Source: Phytophthora colocasiae
Taxonomy: Eukaryota > Oomycota > Peronosporomycetes > Peronosporales > Peronosporaceae
DNA length: 64,000 bases
NCBI GenBank assembly: GCA_018806915.1
Contig: JAGKQI010000079.1
Location: forward strand, 1,019,001 to 1,083,000
Reading direction: 5' to 3'
In this document: in pieces, positions 49,636-61,900 of the stretch
How the letters are laid out: each line of letters begins with the position of its first letter
How positions within the stretch are numbered: the stretch's first letter is position 1
Notes under the pieces: generated by a model
What the model saw: only the letters and a program-made list of their open reading frames with translations
What the model was told of the DNA's origin: nothing
The model's database searches: none
Translations under genes and position numbers: made by a program

Positions 49636-49643
49636 CCAAGTGA
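49636..49643 (-). promoter_or_regulatory. Initiator-like box of the MED15-like gene
   Basis: TCACTTGG on the minus strand, 36 bp before the chosen ATG. The same octamer occurs before MRE11 (20242-20249). Confidence 0.4.
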
Positions 49644-49803
49644 GTCGCACTAGGGGCGTTCACTTGGCTCCACTATGGTCTGAATTATAAACTGGACACT
49701 TGAAGCGAAGATCCAATTTTCTGCCAATCGAAGAGATACCCTAATCTCCCCATCTTTAAGTTCGTGTGGTCTACATAACATTTAGTATCGTCGCATTGTG
49801 ATA

Positions 49804-49820
49804 GTACCCCTCGGGGGTAC
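49804..49820. terminator. Small hairpin downstream of the giant gene
   Basis: GTACCCC-TCG-GGGGTAC forms a perfect 7-bp stem about 120 bp past the stop of the giant gene (minus strand) and before the MED15-like start. A role in 3' end formation is speculation. Confidence 0.2.
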
Positions 49821-49938
49821 CACACCGTGCAAAACTGCATCAACAAGATGTGGTACTGTGGTATTGCTTTCAGCATGTTCGACTACAACCTCGTCACACA
49901 TACATCAAAAGTGCAACATGCTCGTCTTCGCCAACAGC

Positions 49939-52900
49939 CTAGAACCGCGTAGAAGCCAAGTCGGGCCGAGCACGGTTGCAGACTTCGCAGTAGAAATTCC
50001 CCATTGAATTGAAGAACGTACAGCCACCCTGCTCGCCAGCGCAGACCCACTTGCCACGAGGAACACCGCGCTGGCCGTCCATGTCCAGCTCGCAGATAGC
50101 GCAGCACACGTCGTCCGGTTGGTTGATAAAGGTGCAATTTCCGCAGCGCCAGCCCTGTGGCTGTTGGAGTCGCTGCGCGTCCTCATCCTGGTGCTTCGGG
50201 TTGGGCTCGCTGCAGGCTCCGCACACATCTGCGCTGCCGTCGTTCACGTACGTGCACACAGGACAATCCCATGTCATCTCGGCCTGGAGACCTGCTGCAA
50301 CACGGGCACTCTCTTGATCGTCGCGAGCAAGCGCAGACTTCATCTCCTCGCGAGAGATACCGAAGGCCGCACAGATCGTCTCCATCGGGATACCTTGCTC
50401 GTGTCCCTGTTCGCCGTCGGTGAAGCGGGCATCCGCGATCAGCCCGATGATTTCATTCAGCTCCTTTGACGAAAACCCAAGCTGGAAGCTTTCGAAGCAC
50501 TTGTGTACTTCTTCAGCACTCAAGCGATTGTCTTCGTCCTCATCGAATCGCCGCAGGGCTACAGCGAGATGAAGAGCGGCCATGGTCGGCTTTGGGTCTT
50601 TACCCTTCTCTTTCTTCTTTTGGTACTGACGTTGTCTTCGCAAGAGGCTCTGTTGGAACTGCTGCAAACGAGCGCGTGCAGTGAGCAAGTGCCACTCGCT
50701 TTGGGCTGTGAAAACCTTCGCCAACGGAGTGTCTCCCCACAAGTGACGCTCGCGTCGCCGGAGACGCAGAAGACACTCGAAGAACTCGTGGCGTTGCGAA
50801 ATAGGGACAGTCGCCAATCCTTCCAAGAGCAACTCAAGCTCGTTCGGGAAGTAGTACATCTCGTTGTTGAAAAAGCGCAGGCACTGGACGCCCACAGATA
50901 TCGTCTTTTGACGAAGAGCCATATCATTTAGAGCCACCGGGATTATCTTCGGAGCCCATGACGAGAAGAAAGAGGAGCTCTCAACGAGTTCACCTTCACT
51001 TGTACGAAGCTGCACCTGACTTATCTGGAACACTGGATGCTTCTTGTGGATCATACGACGAATCGTCTCGCCCTCTGCGAGAGATAGCGTAGCCAGATAC
51101 ACGGGCATCTTACTTGTCGATGTTGCAACAGCATCTTTTAACGCATCAGAAACAGCGTCCGGGCTCGTAGTGACCATTTCAGCTGCCGCTTGAAGTGCCT
51201 TAACTGCAACTTCGTTTGCAGGAACATCAGATCCGTCGGTGGCCATAAACGTCATGAAGAGTTGTTGCACAACCGCCTTCATCGCTTCTTGGTGCAGTAG
51301 TGGAGACCATTCAAGAATCAGGCCGACGTTCTTAACGCGACGTTCACCAAGGCCCACCCATCGACGCCGGAAGAAGTTCCCGGACATCAACAACTCGTGC
51401 GGGAACGCGATCTTTGGGCACTCCGAATGCGCTTGAAATTGTGCGAACGGATAAAACACGCTTGCCTCTTCTTCTTGTTGCTGCTGAACCCCCGTCTTCA
51501 TTTCTTCATCTTCAGTGTTCGCTGCTGCAGCTCCTGCAGGTGGCTGTGCAAGAACAGACGCGCTCCACGGAATTGGATGTTCGTCATCACGAGTGAATGC
51601 ACTCATTTTCTGCTCTTCCTGCTCGGCTTCTTCTTCGGCCTCTTCTTCTGCTTCAGCCTCGTTTTCATGCACAACTTCAGCAGTGAGCCGGAGGTCACCT
51701 TGCTCTGATCCATCTTCCGCAAGCATTTGCTGGTTCCCTGACGAATGCGCTAGTCGCTGCTTTACAGCAATGACACGCTCAGTCTCCTCGCTTGTCTTCA
51801 AGAAATCTTCGTGGCTTTCAATTAGTTTTCCAATAACATCTGAGAGTTGTTTCTTCGTTGGTACAGCTGCATCCACTGTGTAAGAGATCTCCACACGGAA
51901 TATTGCGATGCACTTGCGCAGCCATGACTTGGCACTGTCATCTTCACGGTCAATAAAACGCCGTAGACGAGACGACAACGACGCGTCCTTGGCCGTGGCT
52001 GCAGCGATTTCATCCAGCAACGAGTGAAGAGCACGCCTACGCCAAGTGTTGTGAAGTTCTTGAAGCGACAACTGCACGAGCTGCATCGATTCCATACGCA
52101 TAGAATTGATGAGGAGCCACGCAGGCACGAGCAAGAGAAATTCGTCAAGTCGCTGCTGAGTTGATCCCTGCGAGCTTAACTCAACTTGAGCAAGCTTTAT
52201 CTCATGACGAATTCGATTCTCAACCTCAGGAATGAGGAATAAACAAATGGACTGCCCTGTTGCGATCCCGCGCATCCGATAAGCACCCTGAGCATAGTCA
52301 CGGAAGGTCATGTCCTTGCCTAATGTGACGACAGCACGGGCATTAACAAACTGCTTGATATCCATACCGGTTGTGTGCACTTGATCGTAGAATGTGAATC
52401 TCTTGCTTGGGCTCAATCCACACTGTACTAGTGGCATAGGTGCGTTATGATCACGTAGCAGGATCATCTGCCGGTCATCCTCGTCCAGATACACAACTCC
52501 TTCCATCTCAACCGGCAGTTCCGCCAACAGAAAAGCGGCTACCTCCTGGTTGTCAAAACCTGTGATCAATGCGCCAGTATCAATAAGTGCATGCACAGGA
52601 GGTTGAGCATGGGCAATATCCAGCAGTAAGCTCCGAGCCGTCCAGTCCACTTTTCGCTTGATTGATACGATACGCCTGTTAGTAAGTGCTTCAAAAATGC
52701 TGCCGTCACTGCGAGGTTCGTAGTAGCACTCGCCCAGATCCATCGGTAGCAGGTTTGAAGGTGTCCCCGAAAAGCCGATACGTTTCGCAAACAACGAGTT
52801 ACTGCCGAGTTCATGCCCGCAGGCAGAGATCTTCAGCTTCTGGAAGTTCATACAGGACGGGAAGACGTGTTGTCTGACATAGTAATATACTACACCAGCA

Positions 52901-55900
52901 AGCTTGGCGACCAAGAAGTGCAATCGGTCTACTTGGGCGGGATCACGAAGATGGAACAACGGCAAGGGGAGTACGCCGCCAGAGGCGTCTTGTTTATCCG
53001 ACGAAAGCGCCGCTAGACCTGTTCGAACCCACTCCCGGAACATGGCGCAGGCTGGACGCTGGTCACGAGGTCCAAGCTGGCGACTAAAGTCTTGTTTCAG
53101 TTGCGATACGATGCGCACAAGGTCTGAAACGCGGATACCTTCATAGCGGTAAGCAAGGATTGTCAATCCAATTAAAACGTCAGGATGCGCGAATTCAGAT
53201 GAGCGGCTCGGAACATCTTTTCCGATAAAAGGTACAGCTAACATCAGTCGTGAATGTGCGTTGCCACCGCTGTTTCCAGAAGCCGCAGCGGCTTGATGTT
53301 CTCCTCGTAAAAGGCCGTACGACACTCGATTAATCTTGGACAACACGTGTGGCAGAATGGTTCGTAGCCAGTCTCGTGCAAGGTTAAGCAGTTTAATTGA
53401 AAAATCTGATAGACCGTTTTCGACATCAGCGCGAAGAGAAGCATCGGTATGTAGTTCCGTACGCGGGCACTCCAAATAATACTTGATACGGTCCACAGCA
53501 ACTTCCATTTTGCCCATACGGAAGAGCTTCAATAGCCATTCGATTGCAATCTCCGAGAGTAACGGAAGCATGCGGGACTCGTAAAAGTCCATATCCAATA
53601 GTACAAGGTGCGGGAAGCGCTGCAACGTGTGTGCAGAGTAGCCTTCATCCAGCACAGTGTGTAGTCGTGAAATCAGCGCTGAAGGGTCCTTAGCAGTATC
53701 TGGCGATGCAAGAACAGCGTCGATCAAGAAAATCGGTAGCTCCCATCTGTTAGCAGCAAGATCGATAGGGAACTTGTTGCCGATAGGGAAGTTGAGTTCC
53801 GAACGCAACGGGTGTAACAACACATCCACCTCATCCATGATCAAAATGCCATTTTGCCACAGCCTGAGAGTCTTGTGCAATTCATCAGCCATCTCCGAAC
53901 GATCCTCCAGCACACGTCTCAATCGTCTGATATTTTGTGACGCTGAGGTGAGGGGTAGCTCCATTATGTCCGACGATTCATCAAGCGAGTGCAACAGCTC
54001 AACAAGCTTTAGCATCATCGATTTTATCGACTCTGGAGAGGCACAAACTACATCACCATGACGCCGAGCACGATCCAGTTTTGTAAACATTTGCAGAGCA
54101 GCAGCTGGGTCATCACTAATGGCGCGATCGAATTCAAACGTAAAAATACGTTTTCGCAGGACACGGTTGCTGAAGCGGCTTCGAAGTACCTGGCGAGACT
54201 GTTCCAGAAGCGCTGTCGGCATGACATGGGTCACGAGATGCTCTTTATCAGCGAGAATATACGTCAGAAGAGGCCCCACTACCGTCGTTTTTCCAGCGCC
54301 CATGATCATTTGCTGTACGCGAGAACTTCCCTTCGCCAGACTGGTCAAAAAGCTATCCACCATTTGAACTTGTCGACCGCGCAGTAAAATATCGAAGACG
54401 TATTCAAACACCAAAAAGCGTGGATCAAACCGCCATTCCAAAGAATTTTCTTGGTGAAGGTAGTACCGCTTCGAGAGCAGCATGTCAGCCAAATCCCTAG
54501 ACGCTTGACGAGTCATCTTCGCTTTGCTAGACCAATCCTCCCCACTATGAGTCGATGATAGGCCCTTAAGGTGGCTCGCAAGTGCACGAGCCGCCTGAAT
54601 AGTCCGGTTTATATGCACGATGCGACTGCAAAGGAAAAGCACAAGCAAGATCTTCTCAACTAGATCGGGTGTCACGTTCGGCGCAAACGGATTCCGAACC
54701 TTCAGATCAACTTCAAACGCATCGGACGCTAAAAGAGACGTAATAAAATCAAATGTCACTCGAGGGTAAACTCCAATATGCCGCTGCATCACGAAGCGGT
54801 CTGCAGCCACGGTCTGTTCTGCACTTCCATGAATATCGCCACGAATCTCGTTCATCAGGGTTTCAAGAGCCGCGATCCCCTCTTCAACCATTTTCCGATC
54901 ACTCATTCTCACCTTTTCGCACAGATTAATCAGGGTTCGAAGGCTTTCCAGAGCTGTATCTGTTGCTGTTGTCTGTTCCTCAGGCGACGACAGGTTAATA
55001 GGAGTCACACCAGTGATAAATGCATCTTTGCTGCCGTTCACTGCTATTGCGTTGATAGCAATGTCATCGCCCAGCCTCTTCAGCAAATCTTTTGCGGCTG
55101 CAGTTTGAGCAACTGGGTGCTTCGAAAGGTCGAATGGTAACTTTGACCCCACTTCTGCCTCCGGGTTACAGAAGGTGATGAAACGCTGCACGCCAATCGC
55201 CTCCAGCGGGAATTCGGGGTTAATGGGACTGCTCTTATTTCCCACGAAATAGCGCTCACCGCACGATGTGTTTGACGCATCGAAGTTCTTGGAGTCGTTC
55301 GTAAGAGGGAGAGGCACTTCGAAGACCGATTCGGCAGAGTGATGCAACTGACTGAATTGGGCCTTGATTGGGCCAATTACAAGAGTCTGGTGGTCGTCGG
55401 ATTCAAGCTTGGACTGGAATTCCATTTCGCCAAAATCGAAAAAATGCTTCAGCATTGTCCCCACTGTCATTTTAGAGTACAGATTGGCTCCGCGCGAGAG
55501 CATGTGCACACTTTCCTGGTCACAGGGAGATGACGGCCAACCACCATTCGGGTGGGCAATCACCATAGCAAGTTGTGCCATCGCATACGACGGTGCACAC
55601 TCTTCTTCGCCATCATCCACAGTTTCACGTCCCCACCTCGACAGTTTTAAGTGAAGGAAGCGAGCAAACAAATCCCCAAATGAGCGCGTGCAATCATTAC
55701 CTCCCATACGAATGATAAGTTGCTGGTTCAGACATTCGTACAAGAAGAGGAAGCCCAAACCTCGGTTTGTTCCACTAATCTCGTCGCCAACAACAGCGCA
55801 GTTCCACACGAGTTTTCCAGCCTCTTCCTCGTCAATCAAGAACTTGTTGTCGATCCCGACTGCATGCTTTGGTCGGTTATATCGCACCGTCGAAAGCTTT

Positions 55901-58900
55901 TTACCATGGGCTGCAAGATATCCTTTGCTGTACAAGCAAAGCTTCATCCACGGCTGCCCACCAACGCGCGAGCGAGTCACCTTAAAATCAATTTTAGCGG
56001 CAGTACTTGGTTGGGCGTGGTCGCAAAACTCCTTTCGCAGCAGCATTAGGGGAGACCGTTGGTGGCAGTGTGCTAGAGCTTCGCTTTCTTCCTCGAGCGT
56101 TAGTTTACAAGAAGCATCAACGTGGCCACTCGTGGTGATGTAGTCGTGAAGCTCGCCACTCAACTTCCATGGAGCCTTGTTATCGCTGTAAGCGATGCCT
56201 AGTGATAGACGGATTCGGCACGCACAGGCATTCGGGTGACGATCGTCAAGTGTCTTGGACAACTGGTCAAACACTCGTTTTTCTTCGTCCGTAAACTTCA
56301 CGTCCACGTTGCATCCCATGATTAACTCCATTGCTGCCGCGTAATTGCGGGTAAGCAAGCTCGTAAGAATCAAATATAGAGTAGAGCTTAGAGAAGATGG
56401 AAGCAAAAAGGTGTTGCTTGAATGCACTGGATAAGTGTAGAATCTTGTTTCCATCGCTTGCTGCCAGCCCATAGATCCCCGATCACTCACTAAGATCGAA
56501 GAAAACGGTTCCCCGCGTATTGCCGGGCGATACAAATCGTGGTTGGGGCATATGAGTTTCAGATCTGTTGTATCCGACTCCAGGACGAAGCAATCTGGAG
56601 CAATCTCGACAAGACTCCGGAGATACTTGGAAGTTCCATCTGGCATGACAAGGGTCAGATCACTCACAAACCAGCCATTTTGATCCATCACATTAAGCCG
56701 GATACGACCGGTTGACACCTCTTTCATTGGCTGAAGCTTTAACTTTAGACGTGGTAGCTCGATAAAAGAGATAGAGGATAGCCCAGACGATACGGTTGCT
56801 CCATCCTTGTTGGTACACCACACCAAGATATGCGAAAGGTCCTCCACGCGACTAAGCAACTCAGATAGTGCAATAGCTTCGTCATTTTCACTCGCAGAGC
56901 TAGCGTCAAGCATGCTCAATAGATAAAGCGTTTCTCCAACAATTTCTTCAGCAATTTCCAATGCTTCATCATCTCTGCCATCTTTACTTTCATCATCAAT
57001 CTCCATCGGTGTAGGTGCTTCTTCCATCGATCCTGGTGAAACATGGCCCACATTGCTCTTTGCAGCCTCTGCTCGCTGGATTTCGGAACGACTAGCTGGG
57101 TCTAATAGCCACGCTGTCGCCAGTTCTAGATTCTTTCCAAAGAGGCCCAATGCATACTCAACCGCAATCCGTGAAGGTGATCCTTCCATACTCATGAGGA
57201 GGCCAATGTTCTGCTCGTGTTCCTCCTCGGGGCTAAGTGCTACCTCACCAGACGCAGCCGCTTCTTCAGCAGTGAGGATCTTCATCTGGTTGTTTTCATC
57301 CAGCAACCACTGGGCCGCTAAACCAACGTTGTTACCATTCTCACGCAACGCAAGACCACATCCAGCGTACGAGAATCCCATTGCCATCAGTTGAACTACA
57401 TCGTCATCGCTGACTTCAACCGAGGCTGGGGATGTATATGATGGCACACGAGAAGGCTCAGTCGCAGCTCTTCCGGATACTCGGACAGGAGCTGGGGGAG
57501 GTTGCATTTGGCTGCCAACAGCCGAGTGTTCTTTCGTACGATGGATACGAGAGAATGAAGTCATGATCGAGTTTCGACTGATAAAAGCTTGTCCTGTGTT
57601 CCTCATTTCAACCTCCAGACGGTATCGAAACCATTGCGACTTTGGGTCCACTGGTTCGCCTCGAAGGCGCCCATCTTCGCCAATCCAGAATCGAAAATTT
57701 TCCAACAAACAGCTCGGAATAACACCTTGTAGAAGACGCGGCGGAACGAACTGCTCAGTGCCGTTGAGCAAATGGTTTTTGCGCAGAATAACGAGAGATC
57801 CTCCTTGTGTTTGTCGCTCGGCTGGTTCGCCACTAGCTCGCAGCAAAGCTGGATCCACAGGACCTTGATCAGAAGAGATATTCAAAGGGAAGCTATGAAG
57901 ACTTATGCGCGAATTCGACGTGAAGATAAGCTTGCGATAGAGTCTGCGACCGTGAGATACTAGTGCGTACATGTGCATCACCTGCATCGTTCTGTACGCC
58001 ACAATTTCTTTGAACGTCGGGATCTTCTCCTTATCTTTGTCATCAGAACCTCGATCCAGTCCAATTAAGCTCACGCGGGTAGCATTAGCTGTCAGCGGGT
58101 CACTCGGGAGAAACAGTGTGTACGGCAACTTCTTATCATCAGGTACAGGAGGGTACATTAGACGAAGCGCATTTCCCACGAGATCCACGAACCACTGTTC
58201 ATCAGCATGAGGGTGTTCTTCCTCCGAGTATATATCAAACGGACGTGAAAAGACCTTGCCCAGATATCGGAACCCGTCATCACCAGGTTGTTTGGGCTTG
58301 TCTTCTCGATTTCCTTGGGGTGGTGCCGGCGGTGCAAGCGCAACGCGAGGGGTGCCGCATACGTCACATGTTGCGTTGGGATTGTCACCATTAAAATTTG
58401 CACATGTACAAGCTGAACATTCCCAATACATCTTGAGCTCTTCAGGGTTTTCGCTTGGATCATCTAAACTGCCTGCTGCCCCAGGTTCATAAACCACAGG
58501 AGCGCCAACGCCCTGGTCTATCTCGTGCGTTGGATCGTCCCATTCAACAAGCTGGAAATCTGTGCCCACAATATTAACCCATAGGCGATGCTCCTGGCGC
58601 GCAACAAGACCACAATGGAGTGACTTGTTCCCAAAAATGGACATGAAATCGGCATACTGGGTCATTGAGTCCGGAACCGGCTTCAGCTCGTCATTTCTCC
58701 ACAATATTTCTCCGGTCTGGACATCCAGTTTTAACTCGTGTTGTCGGCAACTGTATTTTCCAGCTCCACCGATACCGGATTCTTCCATCCATTCCCAGGA
58801 ATCAGTTTGCTCATCCGAACGGAGAGCTATTTGAACGATGTTCCCCAGAACTTGGTTACGACTGATCGTTGGTAGATCTAGAAGCCATTGCACAATTGAG

Positions 58901-61900
58901 CGACGGTGCAACTGAATAGTCTCAAATATCTCCGCTTCAAGAACATCAGCAGGTGGAAGTTGCAACTCTTTGCCTTCACTGTTCCGTAGTGCAACAATAC
59001 TTGGCGCTTGAATTGTTTGCATCCCAATTTTCAAGTAGAGAGGTCGTCCCTTCAAATATTTGTCAAGGGACTTCTTTCCCACGTTCGCCGTATCTATACC
59101 TTGAGCCTGAAGCCAACGAAGCAAGCGCTCTTCAGCTGTAAGCCCGCCCTTCTCATCGCCGTCGGTGGATAGTTTCATTCCGAAGCAATGCCAATTGTGA
59201 ACATAAGCAATAGAACCAATCATTTCAGCTATCTTGTGCGTATCGTACTCCGAAGCTCGCAAACTCGCGTGAAGAAGAGCCACGTACGAATGAATAACGC
59301 ACGCCGTCTGGAGGTTATTTGCTTCTTCAGCCTCCTGCCTCCATTTATTGAGGGTTGTGTGGGCGAAGCCAAAAGCGTGGCCCATTAATTGAGATCTGTA
59401 TCCCTCCAGCTTTTCGACTCGAGCGCGGTCATCACCAGCAATGCATCGGTCCAGAGCAAACGTCATATAACGCAGAACATCAACTCCCAGCTTGATCATG
59501 AACAGAATGAAACGAGCGTCTGCCGAGTGGACTGATGCCTCGCCAAGCTCCTTCACAGAATCCAACATTTTCAGCAATGGCATCACGATCGCTTCTGGAG
59601 CATGAATTAATTCGTTTAGAAGAAGTCCATTCATCGTGCCAAGGTGATCTTCGCACTTTTGGTGATGAACTCGAGCATCGAACGTCCGTTGAATTGCCTC
59701 CTCATGCATCACAAGATTTGATTTCCGTAACGGGATATGAGATATTTCTTCAGCCTTATCATCAGAAACCCAGTCTCCACCTTCAAACAGAACCGCGCGG
59801 AATAATTGCTGCAACAGAGGGTTAAAGAGATACGTCACCCGGTCTCGTGAGGAGAAGAACGAAACAACCAGCGGAATTCGTGTATACGGCACGGTCAAGT
59901 AGCTCATGAGGTACTCCGACTCCTCCGCGGACAGCGTTCCATTGTACGTGGGTAAATCAGTAAGATGCATAATATCATCTTCCGTAATAACCGTGGGGAG
60001 ACTTCCCGCTGATGCATTGGTTGAACTGTTAACAAGCAACGCACTCAGGTTCGCAGGACTTGTAATAATCGGGCCCTCGCCAAAGTACACCTTTCTTTCC
60101 ATGAACCCTTCAACCTCTACATCAGCGATATCTTGATCGCTTCCACGAAAATTTATCACCTCCCATTTCAAAGTAGCGTGAAGAATTCGATTCAGTCCTC
60201 GCATACCGAAGAAATTTCGCCGATGAGTTGCCGACGAATCATCAAACGAAAGCTGCCACATCTGCCAGTGCTGATTTGCATTACGACGCCTCATCAGCTC
60301 GACCTCCTTCGTCTCCATGGTGGCTAGGAACTTTACCACCATAACTAAGTCACGAGTCAAGCCCACTTCCGGGTGGTCATCAGCCATTGGCGTGGTATCA
60401 CTACAGAACCACTCCATCAACGCTTCCATTTCAGTTGGTGGGGTCTGATTGTTTGGGTCGATTAACTGGTAGTGATACCGCTCCATGAGCTGGCGAAAAA
60501 ACAGGAGTGTCGTTGAATATTTCTTCACTTCAATCTTGTCCTCCGGCATATGATAATCGAAAAGTTGTCGTTTACCCAGTGCATCTTGGCTGTGGAAGTA
60601 GGCAAGAACTTGACCCCGGACCACACAAAAATTTGGTCGCGCAAACTCCATGGCCGAAGTCATCTTCTGGATCGAGAAATTCGCTTTGCAGAACGAGTGC
60701 GCAAGCACGTAGCCACCTTCTTCCTCCATCATGAGCGAAATCTCAAGTGGATCGTCAGATGCCGGAGTGCGAACAAGTGCGTCATAAATGCATAACACAC
60801 ACAGCGCCGCTAAGGCACGTTCGGAATCAAACTGGCGGCTTGGCTGCTCCATTGACTGCCACACTGCACCAAGAATCATCAAAAGTGAATGAAGATGATT
60901 GAGACATCGGAGCTGCATGTCCTTCGTAACAGGTTGCCGCCACATACAAGTGGTTGGAGCAGCACCGTCACCACCAATTGGCTCAGGAACCGGTAGCACC
61001 TCCACCAGAACACTTGTGATAAGCTGAATGACCTCATGATGTAAGGACACCCTAGACGATGAAGATCCCTCGGCTGCTCGCTTAAGCAGAGACTCGCACA
61101 AAGCTTCGCACCGGACAAAAGCCGCAGCTGCTAAGGCGATGGACGTGATGCGCTCAGGAACATCCAGGAAATTGCTAAGGACAGGGATTTCGAGCTCAGA
61201 TGCATTGCCCGCGTATTCACTTTCCTTTCCCTGTAGCTGAAGCAATTCTGCGTTAGCGTGGGGCGCGAAAAGAAACACCTCTTCCTGAGTCGCCGTCTTG
61301 CGCTTACGCTTCAGTTCAGAGCTAGCAATCACCCCTATAGATTTTATGAGTTGCTCTGTTTGAGTCATCAGCTTGTTCACGTGGTTAAGACCGACGGCTT
61401 GAATATTCTTGCGCTCGTGGTGTTTAAGCGTCTTCAGCCCGATCTGTTTAACACCCATATCAATGCACTTCCTTTCGGATAACGACAGAGTCGACTTTGG
61501 AAGCTCAAACTCCTCGCCAGTCCACGGGTAAAAAGCACCAGTCGGATCTGACGCTACCAGCTCCTTGCCCATTGGCGTCAGTATGGCTCCATTAGGTCCT
61601 CGCAGAATCAACTGGGGGACTTTCGTAACGTTAAACATCTGGACAAGCTGCTTTCGCGCCTCCATTTCTGAGAAGGGGACTACAAGCCACGTGTGTGTAG
61701 GTAAACTCTCCACGAGCGTCGTGAAATCTGCTTGTTCTTGGTCAACTGATACCACAATAATAACAAGCTTCTTCCCCCTGGCGTGAAGATGTTCACTTAA
61801 AGAAGTGAGTACTTTAGTCAACTTACGACAAGCTGCTGACTTCGACAGCGCGAAATAGATTCCAACAACAGCTTCAGGATTGATTTCAGCAACCGTATGT

